A stretch of 64,000 bases of DNA from CAVVEQ01 sp963806635 (GTDB lineage: Bacteria > Chloroflexota > Anaerolineae > Anaerolineales > Anaerolineaceae). How positions within the stretch are numbered: position 1 is the stretch's first letter; the number at the start of each line of letters is the position of its first letter. Positions 49,291 through 58,064 of this stretch are shown piece after piece. The notes under the pieces are model-generated. The model ran no database searches. It worked only from the letters and a program-made list of their open reading frames with translations, and had not been told where the DNA came from. Made by a program: the position numbers and the translations under genes. The stretch spans positions 62,001-126,000 of the forward strand of contig CAWDZA010000015.1 of NCBI GenBank assembly GCA_963806635.1, read 5' to 3'.

Positions 49291-50001
49291 TTGGATAGAA
49301 GCAAATATTTCGACACCGTTCAGGTGCATGTTGTGCAGGAAAACAGCATGAATGAAAGAAGCGGGATGTGGCACAGCCCCGATTTCCGCGGCTTGATCCA
49401 ACGGCATGTCGAAAGTATCCACACAGTCCACTGGCAGGATCACCCTGCGCTTGAGCTGGCGGGCATTCGCATCAAGGCGTAGATGCATGGCTAATTGATA
49501 AGTGCACAGGTCGGTGCAATCTCCAACCACGATGAATGTATCCACTTCAGGATGATGCAAAAGCCAATCATTCAACCCGGTATCCAACCCTGAGGAAATG
49601 GAATTCTTCTCCATGACCACGATTTTATCGAAAAAGGGCAGGGATTTCAGTTCATTAACGGTTTCAGATTCTTCCGTGCCGCGAACGCAATGCGGGGGGT
49701 AGGAACCAAATTCAACAGCATCCGGTTCGTGCGTATCCTGGATGAAGAGTAGGTTGTGGATACGAATATCCCAGGCTTTTCGAATAAGCCGTTCGATTGG
49801 TTTAATAATTTCCGCCACCCTCGGGCTTGCCAGCGGACCGATGGAGCAGAATCCCTTGATCACATCCACCGAGATCACAGCGCAATTTTCCGGAACTGGA
49901 ACCAGCTTCTTCAAGTCACCCCCTGGCAGCGCATCCATCCAACTTTCGAGGAAATGAATGTACTCCAAGGGTTGGTCAATTTTATAGGGGGTCATTTTCA
50001 C
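49288..50001 (-). CDS. Isochorismatase-family (nicotinamidase-like) hydrolase
   Basis: The 237-residue protein has the Asp-Lys-Cys triad: Asp46 (SVDVIKGF), Lys132 (MEKNSISS) and Cys166 (DCTDLCTYQLA). Metal-site residues appear in QDTHEPD. The segment PPHCVRGTEE resembles nicotinamidases, so nicotinamide deamidation in NAD salvage is the leading idea. Other amide or vinyl-ether substrates of the family are possible. Confidence 0.82.
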   Translation of the reverse strand: MKMTPYKIDQPLEYIHFLESWMDALPGGDLKKLVPVPENCAVISVDVIKGFCSIGPLASPRVAEIIKPIERLIRKAWDIRIHNLLFIQDTHEPDAVEFGSYPPHCVRGTEESETVNELKSLPFFDKIVVMEKNSISSGLDTGLNDWLLHHPEVDTFIVVGDCTDLCTYQLAMHLRLDANARQLKRRVILPVDCVDTFDMPLDQAAEIGAVPHPASFIHAVFLHNMHLNGVEIFASIQ

Positions 50002-50106
50002 CTCGTTTGAGCGAAACTGATTATAGCAAGAAAACCATTAGCATCATAAAATAATGTATTCATATTATTCTTGCTGGTAGATTATCTAAGTTGAAAGGAA
50101 AATCTT

Positions 50107-50721
50107 ATGGATTTATACCAGGCGATCCATGCCCGCCGGAGCATCCGCAAATTCTCTTCCACTCCGATCCCTGATGATGCGCTGGAAAGGATGATTAACG
50201 CCATGCGGGCAGCCCCTTCCGGGAAGAATGCCCAGCCCTGGCGATTCATCGTCGTGAAGGAGCCGGAGACCAGAAAACGGATCTCAGAGATATGCACATT
50301 CTTCACTTCAAGCGGGAGGGAGATCAGCCAGGGCTGGATCGCCGATGCCCCTGTGATCTTTGTTGTGTGCGGCAACCCTGCAGAAGCATTTGTGAAATTC
50401 CATCAATCAGATCGAGTGATCATTGCCGATCTGAAATACCTGGAAGAAACGCAGAAAGAGGTACATGTCGATTGGGAAAGTGGCTTGCTTGTCGATCTCA
50501 CCATCCCGATGGATCACCTGGCGCTGGCAGCCGTGGCGGAGGGGCTGGGGGGCTGCTGGGTGGCCGGATTAGATGAGGAAAAACTAAAGACATTGCTGGG
50601 GATTCCCGCTTCGTGGAGAGCCCCAGCAGTGATGCCGGTGGGCTACCCGTTAGAAAACCCCGACCCTCGCCGAAGGAAACCTATGGATGAAATCGTGTTT
50701 GAGGAGCGGTTCAAGGAATGA
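50107..50721 (+). CDS. Nitroreductase-family flavoprotein
   Basis: The 204-residue protein starts MDLYQAIHARRSIRKF and has AAPSGKNAQPWRFIVV and, later, HLALAAVAEGLGGCWVAG, all FMN-binding signatures of the family. It would reduce nitro or quinone compounds with NAD(P)H; the substrate is unknown. AAAGGA lies before the ATG. The stop overlaps the start of the DNA methyltransferase by 4 bases, an unusual pairing. Confidence 0.9.
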   Translation: MDLYQAIHARRSIRKFSSTPIPDDALERMINAMRAAPSGKNAQPWRFIVVKEPETRKRISEICTFFTSSGREISQGWIADAPVIFVVCGNPAEAFVKFHQSDRVIIADLKYLEETQKEVHVDWESGLLVDLTIPMDHLALAAVAEGLGGCWVAGLDEEKLKTLLGIPASWRAPAVMPVGYPLENPDPRRRKPMDEIVFEERFKE

Positions 50722-51575
50722 CACAGGGCTGCATCTATTTTGGAGATAATCTCCCCATCCTGCGATCAATGCCGGATTCATCGGTTGATTTGATCTATAT
50801 TGATCCACCCTTTAACACCGGGCGCACACAATCCAGAACACGTATTCGCACGGTAAGGTCGGAGGAGGGCGACCGCAAGGGGTTCATGGGCCAGCATTAC
50901 CAAACGGTCAAGCTTGGGAGCAGTGGCTATGCTGATATTTTCGACGATTTCCTGGAATTTATTACTCCGAGACTTGAGGAAGCTCACCGTTTGCTCAAAC
51001 CGAATGGAAGTTTGTTCTTCCATATCGACTATCATGAAGCGCATTACTGCAAAATTGCCCTGGACGCCATCTTCGGGCGGTCATGTTTTATCAATGAGAT
51101 CATTTGGGCTTATGACTTCGGGGCACGGACAAAAAAACGTTGGCCCCCCAAGCACGATACCATTCTCTGGTATGCTAGGGATGCGCAGAATTACATTTTC
51201 AATTATGAAGAGATCGAGCGAATCCCGTATATGTCACCTGGGCTGGTAGGACCCGAAAAAGCTGCCCTCGGCAAAACCCCTACCGATACCTGGTGGCATT
51301 CGATCGTGGGCACCAACAGCCACGAACGAACCGGGTATCCCACCCAGAAACCGGAGGCGATCCTCCGCCGGATTATTCAGGCGTCATCAAACGAAGGGGA
51401 TACCGTTCTGGATTTCTTCGCTGGCAGCGGAACAACTGGCGCTGTGTGCCACGCGCTTGGCCGAAATTTCATCCTAATTGATAACAACCCTGCGGCTCTG
51501 AAGGTCATGGCAGAGAGATTCGGGAATGAATCTGCTATAGAATGGTTTGGCTATGACCCAACTGCCGAATGTTAG
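50718..51575 (+). CDS. DNA methyltransferase, beta-class N6-adenine/N4-cytosine type, orphan
   Basis: The 285-residue enzyme has the catalytic DPPF (residues 29-32, in DLIYIDPPFNTG) near the N terminus and the SAM motif FAGSG (234-238) near the C terminus, the motif order of beta-class amino methyltransferases. No restriction endonuclease is adjacent. The recognition site cannot be read from sequence. It is coupled to a nitroreductase upstream and overlaps the AlkD-like gene downstream. Confidence 0.92.
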   Translation: MTQGCIYFGDNLPILRSMPDSSVDLIYIDPPFNTGRTQSRTRIRTVRSEEGDRKGFMGQHYQTVKLGSSGYADIFDDFLEFITPRLEEAHRLLKPNGSLFFHIDYHEAHYCKIALDAIFGRSCFINEIIWAYDFGARTKKRWPPKHDTILWYARDAQNYIFNYEEIERIPYMSPGLVGPEKAALGKTPTDTWWHSIVGTNSHERTGYPTQKPEAILRRIIQASSNEGDTVLDFFAGSGTTGAVCHALGRNFILIDNNPAALKVMAERFGNESAIEWFGYDPTAEC

Positions 51576-52248
51576 TACTTTAATTTCAGAATTAGTCGCT
51601 CACAGCAACCCGGAAGGGATCGCTGGTCAGCAACGCTACGGGATCAAAGGCAGGAATATGCTTGGGGTGAGTATCTATGATATTCGAAGGATCGCCAAAG
51701 GCATTCACGAACATGAACTGGCACTGGAGTTGTGGGCGACCGAGATCCATGACGCGCGATTGATGGCTTGTTTTGTGGATATCCCGGAGAATGTGACTCG
51801 TCCTCAGATGAACGACTGGGCTAAGGATTTCGACACCTGGGATCTATGCGACCAGGCCACGACAAGCCTGTTTGATCAAACGCCGCACGCAGTCCCAGCG
51901 ATTTTCGCCTGGGCTCCCAGGGAGGAAGAATTCGTCCGCAGGGCAGCCTTTGCCATGATCGCAGGGCTGGCCTGGCACAGCCGAACTATGAAGGATTCAG
52001 AATTCACCGGCTTCTTCGATCTGATCCGCCAATATTCCACGGATCCGCGGAATTACGTGAAAAAAGGGGTAAATTGGGCGTTGCGTAACATCGGAAAGCG
52101 TAATGACTACCTGCTGGAGGCGAGTGAGCGATGTGCTCAGGATCTAATCGAAACAGGAGATAGGACTGCCCGTTGGATCGCGAAGGACGCCCTGCGGGAG
52201 TTTGAAGTTCGAAAGCTTAAGAAAATCAACCCTAAATCCAAGGAATAA
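51553..52248 (+). CDS. AlkD-like DNA alkylation repair protein
   Basis: The 231-residue protein is built of helical repeats like AlkD, with the family segments GIKGRNMLGVSIYDIRRIAKG, WDLCDQATTSLF and YVKKGVNWALRNIGKRN. AlkD-type glycosylases remove bulky or cationic alkylated bases. The ATG at 51553 lies inside the methyltransferase gene (23-base overlap), so the two are coupled: one enzyme methylates DNA, the other repairs alkylated DNA. Confidence 0.88.
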   Translation: MTQLPNVSTLISELVAHSNPEGIAGQQRYGIKGRNMLGVSIYDIRRIAKGIHEHELALELWATEIHDARLMACFVDIPENVTRPQMNDWAKDFDTWDLCDQATTSLFDQTPHAVPAIFAWAPREEEFVRRAAFAMIAGLAWHSRTMKDSEFTGFFDLIRQYSTDPRNYVKKGVNWALRNIGKRNDYLLEASERCAQDLIETGDRTARWIAKDALREFEVRKLKKINPKSKE

Positions 52249-52263
52249 TTTTTGAAGGGTTTG

Positions 52264-53169
52264 CTATGCAGAAGCGGTCTGCAGACCGGCATGATAGGAC
52301 GAGCGCACCAGCGGCGCGCTTTCCACCCATCGAAAACCGAGATCCAGCCCATAAGTTCGTAGTTCAGCGAACTCTTCCAGGGTGTAGTAACGTTCGATAG
52401 GCAAATGCTTGCGGCTGGGTTGCAGGTATTGTCCGATTGTAAGGATCTCCACCCCCCAGGAACGCAGATCACCCATCACAGCTTTAACTTCATCCATGGT
52501 CTCGCCCAGTCCAAGCATTATCCCGGATTTCGTGATCGTTCGCGGGAAAAACATACGTGCATTGCGCAGCACGGCTTCTGACCACTCATAATGATCCTGG
52601 GGCTGAACCTGGCGGAATAACCGCGGGACTGTCTCGATATTGTGGTTCAGGATCTCTGGTTCAGCGTCCATGACAATTTTCAGCGATTCAAGATCGCCTT
52701 TGAAATCCGGGATCAACACTTCCACCGAGCAGCCTGGTACCTGGGCGTGGATCCCGCGGATGACAGCTGCAAAGACGGATGCTCCTCCATCCGGCAACTC
52801 ATCACGATTTACGCTGGTGATGACTGCGTGCTTGAGCCGCATGGCTTTGACGGCCTGCGCCACCCGCTGCGGTTCCAGCGGGTCCAGGGGCAGCGGGCGC
52901 CCATGGCGGATATCGCAGAAACCACAGGATCGGGTACAAATATCCCCGAGGATGAGAAAAGTTGCGGTTCCGCTGCCCCAGCATTCGCCCAGGTTCGGGC
53001 AATGCGCTTCCTCGCAAACGGTGTGCAGCGATTTGTTGCGCATCAATTCCTGTATATGCTCGAATTCATCCCCGCCTGGCGCTCGGACACGGATATAGTC
53101 CGGACGGCGGAGAGGTAGGTGGGAGGGGTTTTCGGTTTTTAGCCTGGAACGGGTGGTCTGAGATGCCAT
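52264..53169 (-). CDS. lipA: Lipoyl synthase
   Basis: The 301-residue radical-SAM enzyme has both iron-sulfur clusters: the auxiliary set Cys52, Cys57 and Cys63 (CEEAHCPNLGEC) and the radical-SAM set Cys78, Cys82 and Cys85 (CTRSCGFC). The C-terminal RSSYHA serine ligand is also present. It inserts two sulfurs into protein-bound octanoyl chains. The ATG at 53169 is preferred to the upstream TTG. No lipB lies nearby. Confidence 0.97.
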   Translation of the reverse strand: MASQTTRSRLKTENPSHLPLRRPDYIRVRAPGGDEFEHIQELMRNKSLHTVCEEAHCPNLGECWGSGTATFLILGDICTRSCGFCDIRHGRPLPLDPLEPQRVAQAVKAMRLKHAVITSVNRDELPDGGASVFAAVIRGIHAQVPGCSVEVLIPDFKGDLESLKIVMDAEPEILNHNIETVPRLFRQVQPQDHYEWSEAVLRNARMFFPRTITKSGIMLGLGETMDEVKAVMGDLRSWGVEILTIGQYLQPSRKHLPIERYYTLEEFAELRTYGLDLGFRWVESAPLVRSSYHAGLQTASA

Positions 53170-53295
53170 AGTTATTGTGGACAATTATACAGGGAGATTT
53201 TGTCTAAAAATGATTGATAGAATATCAGCGGATTGCCTCGGAGGAGCTAATTCGAATTGTTCAATCCACAAAATCAAATCCTGCCTGGGAATGGT

Positions 53296-55221
53296 TTACT
53301 CGTGCGGATTCGGAAGGGCAGGGAAGCCGCAATGCAAGAGAAATTCGTTGATTTGGTCGATTATCTCATCTCTGGAGAGCTCTCGCGGGCGTGAACACGG
53401 CTGGGTATATCCCTCCACCAATGATTCACTCACGACCTGGCTTTCTAGGTTGAGGGTAAGGATTTTTTGGCAGATTATCGCTTGCACGGCTCCAAACTGC
53501 TGGTATTGGTTTTCCTTCGTGTTTGACGGGGTCATCCACAAACCCGTTTCCTGTATGGGAACAACCGGTTCGAGGGAAAAAATCGGCCTATAAGGATCCA
53601 AAGCATTTAGGAGCGAATCGCCATCCATCCAGCCGGGGATATCGAATCCAAGGTAATCTAAAATTGTTGGCGCGATATCCAGATTCTGTGAATTTTGCGA
53701 GATCACTCCGGCGTATTCATCCCGGGGAAAGTGAATGATCAACGGAATTCGGTTTGTCGAAGTCCAGGATTTTCCATGATCGGAATATATCACGATCATC
53801 GTATCCTCATAGATCCCGAGTGATTTTAATTTCGATACAAGCGAAGAAAGTTCGAGGTCAAAATTTAAAATCGTGTCGTCATAGAAATCCGTCATCCAAT
53901 CTTCTTCCTGATTTTTGCCGCGCGAAAACCGGGGAACCGCGATTTCGAACCGCGGACCATGGGTACCCAGCAGATGGATCTGCGCAAAAAAAGGCTTTTC
54001 TGTTGCTGCGGATTCTTCCAAGTATGAATTCAAACATTTAATCCGCTCCCGGTCGGAGGAGAGGTAACCTGAGGATTCATTCACGAACAATATAGGGCTG
54101 CTAAAAACTGATATGAAGAAAATGTGTTTAACACGGTCCAAGACCCGCTGCTCGATTTGGTCTAATAGATAAAATTCGTCGCCAAATAGATTTGTTATTC
54201 TCCCACCAAGAAGGAATGGGCTTTCGTTCTGGAGGCAATTCACTTCTTGGAAGGCATCCCGGAAATTCGTCGTGTTTGCGTCCGCATAGAAGGGGATGCC
54301 CAAAGAAACAGTGCGATAACCAGCATCCTGGAGGATTCCCGGAAGGTGTAAATAGCGGCCGCTTCCCCGCAGGATATCGGGAGAGAAGAGGACCCGGGTT
54401 GCCAACGGAGAACGGCCAGTGAGAACCGAGGCGAATGTTCCCAGGGTGTGACCGGAGTTGGAAAAGTGATTTTCCCCTATCAACGAATCCTTTCCGATTT
54501 CCCGCAGAAACGGTGTTGTATCCCGCTCGTACCCATAAACCGAAAAATGATCTGCATCAATACCATCTGAGCTGATCAGGAGAATATTCGGTAATTTTCC
54601 GACCGCCTCATTTGCTTTTTGGAGCGAGGGGATGGGTTCCTCAGGCTTAAGCTTGATCCCGACGGTAATAATCGAGATAATCAAAACCCCTAAAAGACCG
54701 ATAAGCCAGGGGGAAAAATCGCCCATCCCGGATTCGCTCGATACCGCCGCGACCGATCGATTGAGGATGAACCAAATGATCAAGCAGAAGGTCATCGCCA
54801 GAATGAGGCGGACCAAGGAGGTAGTACCAGCGATCCCCGCGAGAAAGATGGAGTAGGTGAAATTGTCCACCAGGATCATGATTAGGCAGGCACATAAAAG
54901 GGAGAAAGGTATTTGCGCGAGGTAGAAACCCAATGTCGGCAGAAATTTTGAAATTAGATAACCGATGAATTGGAAAATGATGAAGACCACCAGAATGATC
55001 GCATCAAAAAGGGCTAGTGAGGCGAGAAGGATCAAAACCCTGTTTGGCCAAGACAGGGAATCCATGAAAGAAGACCTTGTTGAAAAAAACAACCATTCCG
55101 AAAGGATCAAGACGGTACACCCGGCGAGAAAGATGGTTAATGATTTAAGGAAAATGATTTTCCATGGAGGACGGGTGCTCTGATTAGTATCTATCCGCTT
55201 TATCGAGAAAGATTCCACCAA
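53296..55221 (-). CDS. Membrane-bound sulfatase-fold protein, LTA-synthase/phosphoethanolamine-transferase-like
   Basis: The 641-residue protein has five or so N-terminal membrane helices and an extracytoplasmic alkaline-phosphatase/sulfatase-type domain. That domain has PNILLISSDGIDADHFSVYGYERDTTPFL, NSGHTLGTFASVLTGRSP (likely catalytic Thr), IVIYSDHGKSW and PTILDYLGFDIPGWMDG. It may transfer a phospho-alcohol group to a surface polymer. There is no CxPSR motif, so it is not a formylglycine sulfatase. The start is TTG or GTG, inside the 3' end of the upstream gene (38-base overlap). Confidence 0.75.
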   Translation of the reverse strand: MVESFSIKRIDTNQSTRPPWKIIFLKSLTIFLAGCTVLILSEWLFFSTRSSFMDSLSWPNRVLILLASLALFDAIILVVFIIFQFIGYLISKFLPTLGFYLAQIPFSLLCACLIMILVDNFTYSIFLAGIAGTTSLVRLILAMTFCLIIWFILNRSVAAVSSESGMGDFSPWLIGLLGVLIISIITVGIKLKPEEPIPSLQKANEAVGKLPNILLISSDGIDADHFSVYGYERDTTPFLREIGKDSLIGENHFSNSGHTLGTFASVLTGRSPLATRVLFSPDILRGSGRYLHLPGILQDAGYRTVSLGIPFYADANTTNFRDAFQEVNCLQNESPFLLGGRITNLFGDEFYLLDQIEQRVLDRVKHIFFISVFSSPILFVNESSGYLSSDRERIKCLNSYLEESAATEKPFFAQIHLLGTHGPRFEIAVPRFSRGKNQEEDWMTDFYDDTILNFDLELSSLVSKLKSLGIYEDTMIVIYSDHGKSWTSTNRIPLIIHFPRDEYAGVISQNSQNLDIAPTILDYLGFDIPGWMDGDSLLNALDPYRPIFSLEPVVPIQETGLWMTPSNTKENQYQQFGAVQAIICQKILTLNLESQVVSESLVEGYTQPCSRPRELSRDEIIDQINEFLLHCGFPALPNPHE

Positions 55222-55747
55222 ACGGCTCGTAAACTTTATTCGAACCGGCTGCTTTTCCCTGGGATGTCATGTTCGAGATTATTACGATGGATAATCCCAA
55301 GAGCCCAAAGAGCAAAAAAAGGGCTACACGGCCAGCATTCAACCCGGATATCAACTTCAACCTGGCGAGCGCTTCGAAAGAAGACGTAATAGTCTCCGCT
55401 TGATTTTTTACCGATGGGGTAAAGGATCCCTGAAACGCGATTTCTGTCGAATTATTGAGAAAAACGCCAACCTGTTCATAGCGCGAATCGTTGGAAAATG
55501 TCCTGGTCAGAACTTTGCCATTCTCAGTAATCAAAAGCGATTCAGGATCATATAACCTTGCTGGATTGGCGAAAGAAAAGTCATAAGCGCTCCCCCGCTG
55601 CGTTAACATACCCGGGTTGATGGAGGTAACCCAATAAAACCCTTTGATCCCCGGGAATTCAAGCACCACCAGGCTAGCCAGAAATGCCAGAATCCATAGG
55701 ACTCCTGTTACGATAACAATTTTTCTAAGAATCGAATTTCCCATCAT
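55184..55747 (-). CDS. Membrane protein of unknown function, coupled to the LTA-synthase-like gene
   Basis: The 187-residue protein has a helix near each end (IVIVTGVLWILAFLASLVVL and AGRVALFLLFGLLGLSIVII) with an extracytoplasmic domain between them. No family is recognised. The ATG at 55747 has GGTGA upstream; a longer start is possible at 55804. It overlaps the sulfatase-fold gene by 38 bases, which suggests the two proteins act together. Confidence 0.6.
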   Translation of the reverse strand: MMGNSILRKIVIVTGVLWILAFLASLVVLEFPGIKGFYWVTSINPGMLTQRGSAYDFSFANPARLYDPESLLITENGKVLTRTFSNDSRYEQVGVFLNNSTEIAFQGSFTPSVKNQAETITSSFEALARLKLISGLNAGRVALFLLFGLLGLSIVIISNMTSQGKAAGSNKVYEPFGGIFLDKADRY

Positions 55748-55876
55748 TTTTTCACCGCGAAATCTTGCCAGTCGGGAATGCAGGGTACGCTCATCCGGCA
55801 GCAATAAAATCCGCTACCAAGTATAGGGTTGGTGCCGGTTTCCGTCAATTCAATGCGGGCATGCTATACTCTGCGC

Positions 55877-56566
55877 ATGCTTTATCTGGTGGCTACTCCT
55901 ATCGGAAATCTTGGGGATATCAGTCAGAGAGCGTTGGAGGTTTTATCCAATGCCGATCTGGTGATCTGTGAGGATACCCGCAAGACCGGGTATTTGCTCA
56001 AGCATTTCGAAATTTCAAAACCGATGCTGACCTTCCGGGTGGATAATGAGAAACGCGCTTTGCCACGCATCCTCCACCTTCTGGAGGAAGGTAAAACCAT
56101 CGCGCTTGTCACGGATTCTGGAACGCCTGGTATTTCCGATCCTGGTTTTTTGGTAGTACGGGCAGCACTTGAAAAAAACATCGAGATCAACGCCGTGCCA
56201 GGTCCGAGCGCGTTCGTGATGGCGCTCACGCTATCCGGTCTGCCGACCACCAGCTTCACCTTCCGGGGATTTCCGCCCCACAAGTCCGGTCCGCGCAAAA
56301 GGTTTTACGAAGTCGACGCCCTTGCCTCGCACACCCTGGTTTATTATGAAAGCCCATACCGTCTTATTGCATCCCTGCAGGATGCGTTCCTTGTTTTTGG
56401 GGATCGGCGGGGCGCGGTGGCAAATGATTTGACCAAGAAATTTGAAAATGTAAAACGCTCTCGATTGAGCGAGTTGATCGAATTCTTCAAATCAAACCCA
56501 CCAAAGGGGGAATATACCGTGGTGATCGAAGGGGCAGGGAAATCAGATTTTACCCAGCCAGCCTGA
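55877..56566 (+). CDS. rsmI: 16S rRNA (cytidine(1402)-2'-O)-methyltransferase
   Basis: The 229-residue protein begins MLYLVATPIGNLGDISQRAL and has VICEDTRKTGYLL, the SGTPGISDPG motif and VPGPSAFVMALTLSGLP, all RsmI signatures. It methylates the ribosomal decoding centre. The ATG at 55877 is only 7 bases after a TATACT -10 box (55865-55870), so the mRNA may be leaderless. Confidence 0.93.
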   Translation: MLYLVATPIGNLGDISQRALEVLSNADLVICEDTRKTGYLLKHFEISKPMLTFRVDNEKRALPRILHLLEEGKTIALVTDSGTPGISDPGFLVVRAALEKNIEINAVPGPSAFVMALTLSGLPTTSFTFRGFPPHKSGPRKRFYEVDALASHTLVYYESPYRLIASLQDAFLVFGDRRGAVANDLTKKFENVKRSRLSELIEFFKSNPPKGEYTVVIEGAGKSDFTQPA

Positions 56567-57278
56567 ACCTGGTTTGGCGATCGTAATAATCCTCGTTTTC
56601 GGCTTTCTTTAAGAATCCGACCACCCAATAGGTAACCGGCGTCATCAGTATTTCTACTCCGCATTTGAAGAGGTAATTTGTGATCACCAGGCTGGGAAAG
56701 ATCACCCAGGGAAACACGCCTGCCAGACTGGCTACGGTCACGAAAACCAGCGTATCCACACCTTCGCCCACCAGGGTACTGCCGATGGTGCGCATCCAAA
56801 GCCAGCGTCCGTTGGTGGCAACTTTCATCTTTGCCAGGATGACCGAATTGGTGAATTCTCCAAAGAGATATGCGACCAGGCTGGCCAGGACAATCCCGCC
56901 TGTGCTGATCCCGCCCAGGATGGCGTCGTAGGCTCCCTGGCCGGCATAGTTCAGCCAATTGCTCTCGCCGGGCATGTTTCGAACCAGGAAGAATATGAAA
57001 GATGTGAGTGCAAGGCAGAAAAACCCCACCCAGATCACCCGGCGTGATTTATTAAATCCATAAACCTCAGTGAGCAGATCTCCAAATATGTAACTGATGG
57101 GGAACAGAATCGTTCCGGCATCAAAAGCCAGCGGCACCCCGCCCAGGCTGACCCCCCAATCCACGATCTTCGCTGCCGAGGCGATATTGCTGACGATCAA
57201 AATGGTCACAAACAGCGCCATGATGATGTCGTAATAACGGTAGACCCGCGGAGTTTCGAATTGTTCTTTATTTTGCAT
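56550..57278 (-). CDS. Queuosine-precursor transporter (YhhQ/VUT family)
   Basis: The 242-residue protein has six or seven helices and the family pattern: FVTILIVSNIASAAKIVDWG, ISYIFGDLLTEVYGFNKSRR and NSVILAKMKV. YhhQ proteins import the queuosine precursors preQ0, preQ1 or queuine. The tgt gene 4 kb away would use the imported base. It converges with rsmI, overlapping its 3' end by 17 bases. Confidence 0.88.
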   Translation of the reverse strand: MQNKEQFETPRVYRYYDIIMALFVTILIVSNIASAAKIVDWGVSLGGVPLAFDAGTILFPISYIFGDLLTEVYGFNKSRRVIWVGFFCLALTSFIFFLVRNMPGESNWLNYAGQGAYDAILGGISTGGIVLASLVAYLFGEFTNSVILAKMKVATNGRWLWMRTIGSTLVGEGVDTLVFVTVASLAGVFPWVIFPSLVITNYLFKCGVEILMTPVTYWVVGFLKKAENEDYYDRQTRFRLAG

Positions 57279-57329
57279 ATTTATAGAGGCAAGTATAATC
57301 AGTTTTAATATACAGGATGTGGTTTGTTG

Positions 57330-58064
57330 ATGAATCGATTCTTCCTTTCTCCAGCGTGCTTCCAACCGGGTGAAGTAATCTTCGACCCGGAGACCTCCCG
57401 TCAGGTGAGCAGGGTACTGCGCCTGCGGGCAGGTGACCGGGTGATTACACTCGATGGAACCGGTGAGGAATATATGTTGGAATTACAACAGGTGAGTAAA
57501 TCATCCGTTACCGGGAAGATCCTTACCCATCAGATGACGAAATCAGAACCGCGCGTCGCCTTGACGATCCTGGTTGGCTTGACCCAGCGGGATAAGTTCG
57601 AATGGGTGCTGCAAAAATGCACTGAAATTGGCTGCGCTGCCTTCACGCCTGTCATCACCAGCCGATCGCTGGTGCAGGATATCCGCACTGCGGAGCAAAA
57701 AATTGAGCGGTGGCAGCAGATCCTAAGAGAAGCAGCCGAACAGAGTGGCCGGGGTCGAATTCCGGTATTGAATCCTCCCGTTCTGTTTCTTCAAGCGCTT
57801 GAGCAATTGCGTGGGTTTGATCTGGGTCTGGTGGCGTATGAAATGGAAAGAACCAAAACCATAAAGAAAATGCTGCGAGGTTTTAAGGGAGAATCCCTTG
57901 GAATATTAATCGGACCCGAAGGCGGATTATCGGAGGAAGAGGCGCAGCGTACGAAGCAGGGGGGAATTAATCTCGTTTCATTGGGGGCCAGGACCTTGCG
58001 TATGGAAACCGCAGCCATCGTCGCTTCCACGCTCATCCTTCATCAACTTAAATCCCTGGATTAA
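57330..58064 (+). CDS. rsmE: 16S rRNA (uracil(1498)-N3)-methyltransferase
   Basis: The 244-residue SPOUT-fold enzyme shows MNRFFLSPACF at the start, QKCTEIGCAAFTPVITSRS, REAAEQSGRGRIP and the SAM-knot GPEGGLSEEE with SLGARTLRMETAAI. It methylates the 16S rRNA near the decoding site. It is divergent from the YhhQ-type gene and convergent with the RsmF-like gene, with a 4-base overlap at the 3' end. Confidence 0.95.
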   Translation: MNRFFLSPACFQPGEVIFDPETSRQVSRVLRLRAGDRVITLDGTGEEYMLELQQVSKSSVTGKILTHQMTKSEPRVALTILVGLTQRDKFEWVLQKCTEIGCAAFTPVITSRSLVQDIRTAEQKIERWQQILREAAEQSGRGRIPVLNPPVLFLQALEQLRGFDLGLVAYEMERTKTIKKMLRGFKGESLGILIGPEGGLSEEEAQRTKQGGINLVSLGARTLRMETAAIVASTLILHQLKSLD

